DNA of 64,000 nucleotides from Planococcus koreensis (GTDB taxonomy: Bacteria; Bacillota; Bacilli; Bacillales_A; Planococcaceae). Location: NCBI RefSeq assembly GCF_004761975.1, contig NZ_RQII01000053.1, forward strand, positions 46,559-110,558, given 5' to 3'. Within the stretch, counting starts at the first letter, position 1. Every line of letters begins with the position of its first letter. This document shows, in pieces, positions 23,654 to 32,600 of this stretch. Both the position numbers and the translations under genes were made by a program. The notes beneath the pieces are model-generated. The model was given only the letters and a program-made list of their open reading frames with translations, ran no database searches and had not been told where the DNA came from.

Positions 23654-26281
23654 TTATTTTGTCCGATTTTTCATGCCGAACGGCCACCAGACGCCGCGGT
23701 CGAATGACACGGAAATCGCCGGGATCAGGAGCGGCAAGACGATCAAGCCATACAACAGCAGCCCCGTGATGACGATTGTCGCAATCTGGACCAAACTGAG
23801 GACGCCTGAAGGCATCATCGCGCCGAAAGTTCCAGCAAGGATAATCGCAGCCGTGATGATGACCGTTCCCATTTTCGCCATGGAAATCTGCATGGCCTCC
23901 CGGACGCTGATGCCATTTTCCGACTCTTCGCGGAAGCGGTCGAGCAGGAAGATGGAATAGTCGACGCCGAGCGCCACCAGCATCACAAAGCCGAAGAACG
24001 GTACAGCCCAGCTGATGCCGTCATAGCCAAGGGCGTTGACGAAAATCAGTTCGGCAATGGCAATCGACGTGTAATACGTCAAAAGCAATGAGCCGATCAT
24101 GTAAAGCGGCATGATCAACGAACGGAACAACAATGCAAGGACGACGAACAAGCTGACCAGCATGATAAGGACGGTCTTGCTGAAGTCGCTCGATGAGACG
24201 TCCTGCAAATCGCTGTTGATGCTTGCAATGCCGCCGTATGCGATATCCGCTTGTTCAAGCGGCGTATCGACAACACTGCGCGCAACAGTTTCTTTGATTT
24301 CTGCCGTTGTGTCAATCGCTTCAGGCGAATAAGGGTCGTCCGCTAAAATGACCTCCATTTTCACGCCATTGCCATCTGCAAATGTGTAGCGTTCCAGCAC
24401 CTGCTCAAAATCAGGGCTGTCCAAAGTGCCTTCCGGAATAAAGAGCCCTGTAGCGCGGACAGATTCACTTTCACTCATGTCCTCCATCATCGCCACAGCT
24501 TCCGTTAAGCCGTCCTGGATTTGCAGCAAGCCGTCATTCGACGCACCGACGCCTTCTGCCAGCTGCCCCAGCCCCGAGCCGAGTTCACCTGTTTGGGCTG
24601 CAGCACCTGCAAGCCCTTGCTGGACTTGTGCCAGGCCGCCGCTGATTTGCGTCAACGCGCCAACCGTCTGCGGAATATTGCCTGTCTGCTGAAGGCCTTG
24701 TGAAACTTGGCCGAGCTGGGCATTTAACTCCCCAAGCCCCGCTGCAGCATCCCCTAAGCCGCCAGCGCCTCCTGCTTGCGCACTGATGCCGGACAAATTG
24801 GTTTCGATTTCAGCGAGGCCCGTTTGCACATCGCCCAAACCATCCCTCGCTTCTGCCAGCCCTTCCGCCAGCAAGCCGATTTGGCGGTCGGCATACAGGT
24901 CGTCAATCACTTCGCCTGTCGGGCGTGTGATTGCGCGAACCGCTTCAACGCCGTCAATTTTTTCGATTTCTGAACTTACAGACTCGAAATACGGGACAAC
25001 CGCTTCGTCAGCCAAGTATGCATCTGACTCGATAATCACTTCGACCGGCAGCGAATCCCCTTTCCCGAAGCCGTTTTCAATAGCGCGCAGCCCTTTGACC
25101 GATTCATATTCCGAACCGATTTCATCGACTGTATTGAAAGACAGCGCGTTGTCGTAAGTGAACAGCAACGGGATTGTGATCGCAGCTACGACCAGCATCG
25201 ACAGCAACGGACGGTTGATCGACAATTTGCCCATCCAGATCCACAACTTGCTGTCTTTATGTGAAGCCGATTTTTTCGCCGGCCAGAACAATTTATGCTT
25301 CAATAGCGCCATGAAGAACGGCACCACGGTGAACAGCACAATGAGCAGCACGAAAATGCCCACCGCTACGGCAACAGCCGATTTGAAAATCGGAAATTCC
25401 GCGAAGCCGATGGCAAAGAATCCGATAAATACGGCTGCTCCACTGATCAACAATGTGCGGCCCGCCGTTTTATACGTGTTGACAATCGACGTCTCCACGC
25501 TATGGCCAGCTGATAATTCCTCTTTGTAGCGGCTCAGTAAGAGGATGCAATAATCCGTCCCGATTCCGAAAAGGATTGCTACCAGGAAAATCTGTGTATA
25601 ATTCGACACCGGAAATCCGAACCAGTCAATGAAGAACGCCACAAGCGATTGGCTCAATAGATACGTGATGCCAACCGCAACGAGCGGGATAAACGGTGTG
25701 ACGATCGAACGGAATACTGCCAGCAATAAACCGAAGATCAACACTACTGTGATGATTTCGGTGCGCTTCAAGCCTTCCTGCGCACTGATGTTGACGTCGT
25801 TGTTGATGATGGCTTCACCGGTTACATACGCGGTCATGCCTTCCGGAACGACCGATTCCCGGATGTCGGCAGCAACGGCATTGACTTCTTCGTCCGAGCC
25901 ATCGACCGTTACCGGCATCAAGACCGTCTTGCCGTCTTCCGATACCAATTGCCCTTCGAGTTCCGGACTTTCAACCGGATTCAGCACGCTTGCGACTGGA
26001 TCTCCAAGCGCTTCGATTTCTGCCGCCATCTCTGACAACGTTTTGCGCATGGCGTCATCCAATTCGTTTTCAAGCGGCATGACCAGGGAAATCGTCTGTG
26101 CCGAAGCCCCTGCTTCCGCTAAAATAGTGGCTGCCTGTTGGGAAGAAGCTTGTTCTGAAAGCTGGAACGATCCTGCTTGTTCCGCCTGTTCCGTTAAATT
26201 TGGCGCCAATAAGAACAACGCGATCGTCAAGACGATCAACCCGATCATGATCGGCCATTTCAATTTCAATACTGTATGCAT
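23654..26281 (-). CDS. MMPL/RND-family exporter
   Basis: An 875-residue exporter with the two-fold RND layout: a helix near residue 12-30, an extracytoplasmic loop, five or six helices, then the same again. Each half has the family signature (GTDYCILLLSRYKEE in the first, GVDYSIFLLDRFREE in the second), where the Asp-Tyr pair relays protons. The second loop holds a long Gly/Leu/Gln-rich helical hairpin with repeated GLxxxQ-type steps, as in YhgE/Pip-like proteins. Substrates in this family are lipids, drugs or peptides. The MarR gene ends three bases upstream, so the exporter is under that repressor. Confidence 0.9.
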   Translation of the reverse strand: MHTVLKLKWPIMIGLIVLTIALFLLAPNLTEQAEQAGSFQLSEQASSQQAATILAEAGASAQTISLVMPLENELDDAMRKTLSEMAAEIEALGDPVASVLNPVESPELEGQLVSEDGKTVLMPVTVDGSDEEVNAVAADIRESVVPEGMTAYVTGEAIINNDVNISAQEGLKRTEIITVVLIFGLLLAVFRSIVTPFIPLVAVGITYLLSQSLVAFFIDWFGFPVSNYTQIFLVAILFGIGTDYCILLLSRYKEELSAGHSVETSIVNTYKTAGRTLLISGAAVFIGFFAIGFAEFPIFKSAVAVAVGIFVLLIVLFTVVPFFMALLKHKLFWPAKKSASHKDSKLWIWMGKLSINRPLLSMLVVAAITIPLLFTYDNALSFNTVDEIGSEYESVKGLRAIENGFGKGDSLPVEVIIESDAYLADEAVVPYFESVSSEIEKIDGVEAVRAITRPTGEVIDDLYADRQIGLLAEGLAEARDGLGDVQTGLAEIETNLSGISAQAGGAGGLGDAAAGLGELNAQLGQVSQGLQQTGNIPQTVGALTQISGGLAQVQQGLAGAAAQTGELGSGLGQLAEGVGASNDGLLQIQDGLTEAVAMMEDMSESESVRATGLFIPEGTLDSPDFEQVLERYTFADGNGVKMEVILADDPYSPEAIDTTAEIKETVARSVVDTPLEQADIAYGGIASINSDLQDVSSSDFSKTVLIMLVSLFVVLALLFRSLIMPLYMIGSLLLTYYTSIAIAELIFVNALGYDGISWAVPFFGFVMLVALGVDYSIFLLDRFREESENGISVREAMQISMAKMGTVIITAAIILAGTFGAMMPSGVLSLVQIATIVITGLLLYGLIVLPLLIPAISVSFDRGVWWPFGMKNRTK

Positions 26282-26284
26282 CTT

Positions 26285-26728
26285 TTACACTCCATCCGTT
26301 GTGATAATGTCTTTCAGTTTGCGGAACGTCGCCAGGAACTGGTCAATTTCCGCATCGCCGATTTGCTGGCTGAATAGTTTCTCAATATAATTCGTCAGCA
26401 CCGTGTCCGATGCCAGCAGAACCTCTTCGCCTTTCGGGGTCAGTTCGAGCACCTTTTCCCTGCGGTTCGGCGTTTCGACTATTCGGATCAGCTCTTTTTC
26501 CAGCATCTTTTTGATGCGGCTTGAAATGGCGCTTTTATGTACGGCTTGAAGCACTGCCAGCCGGCCCGAGGTAATGCGCTGCTCTTTGCTGATCAGTTTA
26601 AGCATTTGCATCTGTTCAGGCGAGTACTCTTTCCATAACGGATCATCGATCGACTTGATGACACGCTCTGTGCCATAAACCATTACTTCCGTGAATAAAT
26701 CCACCGCTTCTTTAATTCGTGCATCCAT
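26285..26728 (-). CDS. MarR-family repressor of the exporter
   Basis: A 147-residue MarR-type winged-helix protein: ISKEQRITSGRLAVLQAVHKSAISSRIKKMLEKELI is the recognition-helix region and the wing follows with TPNRREKVLELTPKGEEVL. MarR dimers bind palindromes and leave DNA when a phenolic or drug ligand binds. It is first in an operon with the MMPL exporter, directly behind a 15-bp-arm palindrome, so autorepression plus exporter control is a strong inference. Confidence 0.92.
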   Translation of the reverse strand: MDARIKEAVDLFTEVMVYGTERVIKSIDDPLWKEYSPEQMQMLKLISKEQRITSGRLAVLQAVHKSAISSRIKKMLEKELIRIVETPNRREKVLELTPKGEEVLLASDTVLTNYIEKLFSQQIGDAEIDQFLATFRKLKDIITTDGV

Positions 26729-26784
26729 AATAGTTTACCCCCTCAACTAAATAACAGTTTAGGGGGTAAACTATTTTACGTCAA
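26729..26784 (-). promoter_or_regulatory. Promoter and palindromic MarR operator
   Basis: Perfect inverted repeat AATAGTTTACCCCCT (26729-26743) / AGGGGGTAAACTATT (26761-26775). On the minus strand -35 TTGACG (26779-26784) and -10 TAAACT (26756-26761) are 17 bases apart, so one arm fills the promoter spacer and the other covers the ribosome site GGGGG. Confidence 0.85.
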
Positions 26785-26851
26785 GATATAAGGAAGAGAG
26801 CGTCAGAAATTTACAGGCCCCGTATTTCAGCTTTCTTTCGCTATGAACGCA

Positions 26852-26882
26852 TAAAAAAGCCGCCGAAAAGGTTTCGGCGGCT
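26852..26882 (-). terminator. AI-2E transporter terminator
   Basis: AGCCGCCGAAA-AGG-TTTCGGCGGCT with A7 on the plus strand (U7 on the minus transcript). Confidence 0.88.
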
Positions 26883-26943
26883 GGAAAGGAAAAATTTCCC
26901 CTCTTATTTTATTCACAATGGGACAATCTTGATTCCCACGTTG

Positions 26944-28023
26944 CTACACTTCTTTCGTAGCGGTTTGCCTAATGTCTTTTCGGCGTGCATAGACGTTCTT
27001 GGCAATCGTTTTCAACACAGCATAAACCGGGATCGCCAGAATGATTCCCCACAAGCCGGCAATATTCCCTGCAGCCAAAATCAAGGTAATGACCGTCAAA
27101 GGATGGACATCAAGCGCGTTGCCCATCACGTTCGGCGTAATGAGGTTGCTCTCGACCTGCTGCGCAATCAGCATGATGATCGCCACATAAACAGCCATGA
27201 TCGGATCCTGCACCAGCGCAATAAGAATAGCTGGAATAACTGCAATATATGGTCCCAGGAACGGGATGACGTTTGTCGCCATACCGATGATTGCGAGCAG
27301 CAGCGCATATTCCAAGCCGATGATCAGGTAGCCGATCAACAGCATGATGCCAACCAGGAAACTGACGAAGAGCTGCCCTTGGATATAAGCTTGCAGCGTC
27401 TCGTCGATATCGCTCAAGGTCTTGCGGATCCATGTTTTGCGTTCCCCTTTGAAAAATCCGGCTATAAACGGCGCGAATTTATCGTGGTCGAGCAGCAGGT
27501 AAATCAAGAAGAACGGCACCAGCACGAGAGTAATCACTCCCGAAACAACACTGCCCAGGAATGCCAGAACCCACGAACCTACATTGCCGGCCCAGTCTCC
27601 GACCTTGCCTTGCATGCCGTTGATCTGCTCTTCAATTGAATCCGGCAGGCGATCCCGCTGGTTAAACCAGTACATGCCGTATTCTTCAACATCTGCAGCA
27701 ATGCCAGGAGCATTGTCGACCAGGGAGTTGACCTGTTTGGAAACCATCGGACCTACCATAGCATAAAGCAGGTAGAACACCAGGATGATCAGCAAAAGAA
27801 TGATCAAAACTCCTGACCAGCGCGGAAATTTCTTTTTCTCCAATAAGCGGAGAAGCGGGCGGCTCAAGTAAAACAGCACGCCTCCCAAAAGCAGCGGAAT
27901 AAAGATTGTTTGTGCAATGATGAATAATGGATCAAATATGTCTTGGACTTCTATGAATAATCGAATAATAACTAAAGCAAGAATAATTCCAATCCCTACT
28001 TGAAACCAAAGTTTACTAGTCAA
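26944..28023 (-). CDS. AI-2E family transporter (PerM/YtvI type), first copy
   Basis: A roughly 359-residue membrane protein with eight hydrophobic segments and the family stretch LIGYLIIGLEYALLLAIIGM...IPFLGPYIAVIPA; the PFLGP motif is its mark. AI-2E proteins are thought to be secondary transporters for signals, ions or other small solutes. The start chosen is TTG at 28023 since GGGAGTG lies eight bases before it; an upstream TTG at 28062 has no ribosome site. A second copy is at 50831-51931. Confidence 0.87.
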   Translation of the reverse strand: MTSKLWFQVGIGIILALVIIRLFIEVQDIFDPLFIIAQTIFIPLLLGGVLFYLSRPLLRLLEKKKFPRWSGVLIILLLIILVFYLLYAMVGPMVSKQVNSLVDNAPGIAADVEEYGMYWFNQRDRLPDSIEEQINGMQGKVGDWAGNVGSWVLAFLGSVVSGVITLVLVPFFLIYLLLDHDKFAPFIAGFFKGERKTWIRKTLSDIDETLQAYIQGQLFVSFLVGIMLLIGYLIIGLEYALLLAIIGMATNVIPFLGPYIAVIPAILIALVQDPIMAVYVAIIMLIAQQVESNLITPNVMGNALDVHPLTVITLILAAGNIAGLWGIILAIPVYAVLKTIAKNVYARRKDIRQTATKEV

Positions 28024-28162
28024 AAAAAGCTCACTCCCTTTCCTACATTTGAGTATACCCAATATATCATGAAATACATCCTTTTTTAGCCAGCGAACTT
28101 TTTTGGCGCAAGGACGTCTATAATAGTCGGCTCCAAATTCACTGTACAGGAGGAGGCATTCA

Positions 28163-28993
28163 ATGGATCAATTATGGCTGACAATCAAATTTTTGCTGCT
28201 GGGTTTATTCCAAGGATTGACGGAACCCATTCCGATTTCCTCTAGCGGACATCTGCTCATTGCACAATATTTTTTAGGCGTGGAAATCGAAGGCAGCAAG
28301 TCGACATTCGCGCTGCTTGTCAACAGCGCATCACTTATCGCTGTGCTGATCATTTACCGCACTGATATCCGGCGTCTCATCGCCAACGGCTTTATGTATC
28401 TTACCGTTAAAAATGAAGAAAACAAAAGAGACTTCCTATTTCTACTTTACTTGATCATCGCGACCATCCCTGCTGCAATCATCGGAGTGCTGTTTCAGGA
28501 CGCAATCGACGAATTGTTGTCATCGATCGTTACGGTCGGCGCCACGTTAGTCGTCACCGGCATCGGGCTCTGGCTGATCCGCAATATGCGGGGCCAGCGG
28601 AAAGACGGCAGCCTGTCTGTGAAAGACGCGCTGATCATCGGCTGTGCACAGGCTGTTGCGCTGATCCCCGGCATCAGCCGCAGCGGCGCGACGATCGTTG
28701 CGGCCATGGCCCGCGGCATCAACCAGGAAACCGCATTACGCTTCTCGTTTTTGCTGTTCATCCCGATCAGCCTGGGGGGCGCTGTCCTGAGCATCAGCGA
28801 CATCGTCAACGATTCCAACCTCAGCCAGATGGCCATCCCTTACATAATGGCATTTTTAGGATCGCTCGTTGCTTCCTATTTTTCGTTGAAGTGGTTCATG
28901 AACGTCATGGCCAAAGGGCAATTGAAGTATTTCGCCCTCTATTGCTTCATCGTCGGACCGCTTGTGATTCTGGCCTGGCTTGTGTTGAACTGA
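28163..28993 (+). CDS. uppP: Undecaprenyl-diphosphate phosphatase
   Basis: A 276-residue polytopic membrane protein of the BacA/UppP family. The two signatures are present: [14 protein letters not shown] near residues 18-31 (E and S of the (E/Q)xxxE region) and [10 protein letters not shown] (arginine of the active site). The enzyme removes one phosphate from C55-PP outside the membrane so the lipid carrier can be reused for peptidoglycan and teichoic-acid synthesis; family members give bacitracin resistance. AGGAGGAGG lies before the ATG. A TATAAT is visible at 28119-28124, without a clear -35. Confidence 0.93.
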   Translation: MDQLWLTIKFLLLGLFQGLTEPIPISSSGHLLIAQYFLGVEIEGSKSTFALLVNSASLIAVLIIYRTDIRRLIANGFMYLTVKNEENKRDFLFLLYLIIATIPAAIIGVLFQDAIDELLSSIVTVGATLVVTGIGLWLIRNMRGQRKDGSLSVKDALIIGCAQAVALIPGISRSGATIVAAMARGINQETALRFSFLLFIPISLGGAVLSISDIVNDSNLSQMAIPYIMAFLGSLVASYFSLKWFMNVMAKGQLKYFALYCFIVGPLVILAWLVLN

Positions 28994-29004
28994 ATCAAAA
29001 AATT

Positions 29005-29040
29005 AAAGCACGGCCATCTCGATGATGGCCGTGCTTTTTT
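29005..29040. terminator. Shared terminator between uppP and the CAP-domain gene
   Basis: AAAGCACGGCCATC-TCGA-TGATGGCCGTGCTTTTTT, a perfect 14-bp stem; it abuts the stop codon of the minus-strand gene. Confidence 0.92.
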
Positions 29041-30167
29041 TATCTATTGAAGAAGTTGGCGGTGAAATAGGGCTGGTTGTCTGAGTTGAATGCTGCTCCG
29101 ACTCCGAGATAGCCGAAATCCCGTTTGACGATGTTTTCGCGGTGGCCCAGCGAATTCATCAGGCCTTCGTGGGCAAAGATGCTGCTGTACTGGCCGTAAG
29201 CCAAGTTTTCTCCTGCGACAAAGAATGTGATGCCATCATCTCCCATGCGATCGAATGGCGATTTCCCTTCCAAATTCGTGTGGCTGAAGTATTTATTGTC
29301 GGCCATGTCTTCACTATGTTTGCGCGCGGTCTCTTTCGTTGCCTCGTCCCATTTCAAAAGCGGAAGCTCCCGCTGGATGCGCGCAGAGTTGGTCAATTCA
29401 AATAGCAGGTATTCATACCCTTCGCGCACTTCATCGTTCGGCTCCGCATAAATCTCTGGACGATTTTCTTCAAGCCCGCCGTCGATCACTTGGATAGCCG
29501 TCACTGTATTTTCCTCGTGGAGATCATAGAATACGGTGATGTAGATGGAGTCGATTTTAAAAACGTCGTATTCTTCACGTGTATCCAGGATGTACTGGAC
29601 GTTCCCTTTTTGCAGGCTCTTAAGCGGTATGCCCAGCGCAGACCGCACCTCCGCCCGTTTCGACTGCATCGTTATCCCTTTCGTAGAGGAAATCAGCGCC
29701 TGGTTCGTGAACATGCCATTCACTTTGCCTTCCTGGTCATATGACAGCAAGACATAGTTTTGATAATCCTGGTGGTAGCTATGCCAATCGGTTCCATATT
29801 CGTTGCGCATCAATCGGAGTGGCAGGCCCACTTTCGCTTGCGCCTCTTCTTTTGTCATGCCAAGCGTAACGTTGTGGACTGCGAACAGCGATTGTGTTTC
29901 ATCAAGAGCCGGCTTGGAAACCGCAACGGGCATTTCCGCGGAACTGCTTGCGACAAACGACTTCAGCTGGCCGCCAACTTGCAGTGTGAATTGTTTAGCC
30001 TGAGTTAACGCGTTTTCAATCGCCGGCCCCTCTGTGACCTGATCCACGGCCCGGTCAATCGGCGCCAAAAAACCAAGGTCTACATATTCACTTGCTTTGT
30101 CTTCCCATATGGGCCGTGCCATAAAAACAAGCACCAGCAGAATCAGCAGCCAAAATAATTTCCGCAA
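29040..30167 (-). CDS. CAP (SCP/PR-1) domain protein with CAP-associated domain
   Basis: A 375-residue exported protein. A basic start and hydrophobic stretch (about 4-18) form a signal or anchor. Residues about 95-235 are the CAP-associated N-terminal domain, recognisable by the two VTLGM and MQSKRAEVRSALGIP repeats; residues about 250-375 are the CAP domain with LTNSARIQRELPLLKWDEATKETARKHSEDM, HTNLEGKSPF and SLGHRENI. This is the layout of YlbC-type proteins of Bacillus. The role is unclear; CAP domains bind lipids or act at the cell surface. Confidence 0.87.
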   Translation of the reverse strand: MRKLFWLLILLVLVFMARPIWEDKASEYVDLGFLAPIDRAVDQVTEGPAIENALTQAKQFTLQVGGQLKSFVASSSAEMPVAVSKPALDETQSLFAVHNVTLGMTKEEAQAKVGLPLRLMRNEYGTDWHSYHQDYQNYVLLSYDQEGKVNGMFTNQALISSTKGITMQSKRAEVRSALGIPLKSLQKGNVQYILDTREEYDVFKIDSIYITVFYDLHEENTVTAIQVIDGGLEENRPEIYAEPNDEVREGYEYLLFELTNSARIQRELPLLKWDEATKETARKHSEDMADNKYFSHTNLEGKSPFDRMGDDGITFFVAGENLAYGQYSSIFAHEGLMNSLGHRENIVKRDFGYLGVGAAFNSDNQPYFTANFFNR

Positions 30168-30241
30168 GCATATCCCTCCTTTTTCTTCAGTTTAAATGGA
30201 AACGTGTTTTCCAGAAAGCATAAAGCTTGTTATCGATACAG

Positions 30242-30277
30242 AAAAACCCTTTTACGTTATCGGCAAAAGGATTTTCC
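30242..30277 (-). terminator. Terminator after the DUF368 gene
   Basis: Minus strand AAATCCTTTT-GCCGATAACGT-AAAAGGGTTTTTC; AT-rich stem, moderate. Confidence 0.6.
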
Positions 30278-30298
30278 AGGGACTTTATCAGCAATTCA

Positions 30299-31126
30299 TT
30301 AATCTGTAATGGTGGTCTTTTTAGGCGAACTGAACAGCAGCGTAAAGACCAAGCCCGCTGCAAAAGTGGCAGCGCTTAGTGCAAGCGTCCCAGGATCTGC
30401 TGAAAAGCCAGGGAACACAACAAACAATGACCCTATTATCAAGCCGATGATGGCAGCATAGGTGACATACGTAAAATGCTCAAGCAAATACTGAATCGCT
30501 TTACTGCTGACGATAAAGCCTGCGATGACCCCCGCTCCAATTGCCATGGCGATTGGAATATTAAGCGTCGACAACGCGTTGATGGCGGTCGAATAGACGC
30601 CGAGCAGCAGCAGGATGAACGAGCCGCTGATTCCTGGAAGCAGCATTGCCATGCTGGCAAGCCAGCCGGAGAAAAACAGCATGAAGAATATTGGAACGCT
30701 CAAGCTTGTAATCGGTTCGACATTATCATTCGTTTGGATATAAGCAGTAGCTGCTAGTGCAGCGCCGATCGCGATCAAAATGAAAAAATGGCGGCGGGTG
30801 AAATTCTTTTTAACTTCCGCCTGTTTCATGATGTATGGGATGACACCCAAGATCAGTCCCATGAAAAAGAACTGGGTTGCTTCATAATGCTGATGAAGCA
30901 AATATTCGATGACTCGGCTGAACGCCAGCAGCGTAATGACGATTCCAAGGCCGAGAGGGACAAGAAAACCTAATTGCTTTTTCCATTCCCGGCTGAAAAA
31001 TCCGCTGATTGACGACAAGAGCCGATCGTAGATTCCTAAAATAAATGCGATTGTGCCTCCACTGACACCTGGAATCAAATCACTGATTCCCATGAGGATG
31101 CCGCGGTATATATTTTTCCATTCCAT
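30299..31126 (-). CDS. popT: DUF368 membrane protein, PopT-type undecaprenyl-phosphate translocase
   Basis: A 275-residue protein with about eight membrane helices and the DUF368 signature at the start (MGISDLIPGVSGGTIAFILGIYDRLL) plus a second inverted PGISGSFILLLLGVYS motif. DUF368 proteins (PopT) were shown to return C55-P to the inner membrane face after wall-polymer export. Here it is 1.3 kb from uppP, whose product makes C55-P from C55-PP, so both steps of carrier recycling lie close together. GAGGAG precedes the ATG. No partner gene in its transcript is apparent. Confidence 0.87.
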   Translation of the reverse strand: MEWKNIYRGILMGISDLIPGVSGGTIAFILGIYDRLLSSISGFFSREWKKQLGFLVPLGLGIVITLLAFSRVIEYLLHQHYEATQFFFMGLILGVIPYIMKQAEVKKNFTRRHFFILIAIGAALAATAYIQTNDNVEPITSLSVPIFFMLFFSGWLASMAMLLPGISGSFILLLLGVYSTAINALSTLNIPIAMAIGAGVIAGFIVSSKAIQYLLEHFTYVTYAAIIGLIIGSLFVVFPGFSADPGTLALSAATFAAGLVFTLLFSSPKKTTITD

Positions 31127-31323
31127 TGTTCAAATCTCCTCATAATTAGAATTGCCTTCCTTGATTATAGCGTTAGTCGAAAAGAAACTCACCCTAAAAA
31201 TAGCAGAGAGACCAATTTTCTCCACTCTATGTCCAAAACTGGAATTCCAGCCTCTAAAGGGAACCTCGCGGCTGATGATGCGTCCTTACTATCAGCAACT
31301 CTAAAAAGGCGGAGGTTATCTTT

Positions 31324-31608
31324 ATGAAGGGCTTCCTTTCACTTCTGGGCATCACTTTAATCGTCGGGGCATTCGGGTTAATCCTTTTATCTTTCTCAGA
31401 CAACCCTCTCGAAGAACTGAAAAAACAAGAGAGAATGTACGCATATATGGAAACGCGGCAAAACCATTCACCCGATCCGGCACTTAGTTTGCTGGACCAA
31501 GCTTCAACGAGCGTACAGCCGGAAACGCTTGAACTCGATTTCTCACTGAACAACGGCCAAAGCTGTGAAAATCCTGCTTTTACGCAAAAAAAGGCTGGCT
31601 CTGATTGA
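31324..31608 (+). CDS. Small N-terminally anchored protein
   Basis: A 94-residue protein with a hydrophobic N-terminal helix (about residues 5-24) followed by a charged linker and low-complexity tail. GGCGGAGG lies eight bases before the ATG, the main evidence that it is a gene. Its last codons form the left arm of the terminator hairpin, so the tail (KKAGSD) is probably not under selection. I do not recognise a family; the region upstream (31140-31323) shows no other gene. Confidence 0.55.
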   Translation: MKGFLSLLGITLIVGAFGLILLSFSDNPLEELKKQERMYAYMETRQNHSPDPALSLLDQASTSVQPETLELDFSLNNGQSCENPAFTQKKAGSD

Positions 31609-31624
31609 TAGAGCCAGCCTTTTC
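31586..31624. terminator. Bidirectional terminator
   Basis: AAGGCTGGCTCT-GATTGAT-AGAGCCAGCCTT with A7 on the left and TTTTCC on the right; shared by the small gene and the VOC gene. Confidence 0.88.
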
Positions 31625-32475
31625 CTATACCGTCAATCGGATGATATTGCCCGATGGATCTGCAGTTTCACTAAAACTGCCGTGCTCCTCTACACTTGCT
31701 CCAAGAGCTCGAAGGCGTTCCACAATGCGCTGCCGCTTTTCTTCGTCCGCCAGCACCAGCGTGTAATAGCCTAAACCGGCTTTTTCTTTCGGAAGCGCCG
31801 GGATGCCAGTGCCGTTCCAGACATTCAGCCCGATGTGGTGGTGGTATTTGTGGTCGGCCAGGAACAGCGCCTGTCCACCGAGTGATGACACCACTTCAAA
31901 TTCAAGCGCATTGACATAAAAATCTTTCGCTTTTGCCAAATCTGCTACATGCAGGTGGATATGGCCCATCACCGTCTCTGTGGGCATGCCTTGCCAATCC
32001 GTTCCTGCGCTTTCTGCAACCTGGACAAGACCAGCCGCATCGATTGGATCAACCGCCATCGCCACCTCACTGCCGTGCCAGTCCCACTCTTCGGGTTCAC
32101 GGTCGCGGTAAATTTCGATGCCGTTGCCTTCCGGGTCACTTAAATATAACGCTTCACTTACTAAATGGTCCGATGAACCTAAACGCGCGCCTTTGTTGTG
32201 AAGATGGATCAGTATTCTACCCAAGTCTTCACGGCTTGGCAATAGGATGGCAAAATGATAAAGTCCGGCGTAGCGCTGGTCTTTCTCTTGCAGCCCATCC
32301 ACTCCCTCAAGCCTTAATAAACCTTTGCCTCCAGCTCCAAGAACTGCTGAATCCGCGGAATGTTCGAGCACTTCAAATCCGATGATATCACGGTAAAATT
32401 CAACCATTCCTTTTAAATCAAGAACCTTCAGACCGACTTCACCTACATAAGTGATCGGTTTTCATGAAAATACAT
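31625..32475 (-). pseudogene. CatE-like VOC ring-cleaving dioxygenase, N-terminal frameshift
   Basis: The intact frame from 32407 encodes 260 residues with two VOC modules: HFAILLPSREDLG, SEALYLSDPEGNGIEIY in the first, and HIHLHVADL with ADPSGNIIRLTV in the second. In-frame sequence before that ATG still reads YVGEVGLKVLDLKG, the true N-terminus of the family, but a stop codon precedes it. ATG 32475, nine bases after AAAGGGG, begins MYFHE and would read FHEKPITYVG if the A-run at 32459-32462 had five As instead of four. This looks like a one-base deletion. Without repair the N-terminal strand is lost. Relatives are catechol 2,3-dioxygenases. Confidence 0.8.
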
Positions 32476-32489
32476 ATATGACAGCCCCT

Positions 32490-32580
32490 TTAGTTACTTT
32501 ATGTAACCAATTATATTTTAGGAACTATAATGTGTCAAGTAACTAAATTCCTTTAACGCACAAGGTAATTGTGTTATTAT
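32490..32580. promoter_or_regulatory. Divergent promoters with palindromic HxlR/CatR-type operator
   Basis: Minus strand: consensus TTGACA (32533-32538) and TATAAT (32510-32515), 17 bases apart, drive the VOC gene. The promoter is bracketed by perfect 10-bp arms TTAGTTACTT (32490-32499) and AAGTAACTAA (32537-32546), the latter overlapping the -35. A shorter repeat GTTAC-TTTAT-GTAAC lies at 32494-32508. Plus strand: TTTAAC (32552-32557) and TATTAT (32575-32580) for the regulator. Confidence 0.82.
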
Positions 32581-32600
32581 AAGCTAAAGGGGTGACGACG

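Noticed and set aside
25629..26390. 253-residue plus-strand frame
   Set aside because: Antisense to the MMPL exporter and MarR genes; low-complexity Ser/Thr/Ala composition, no start signal.
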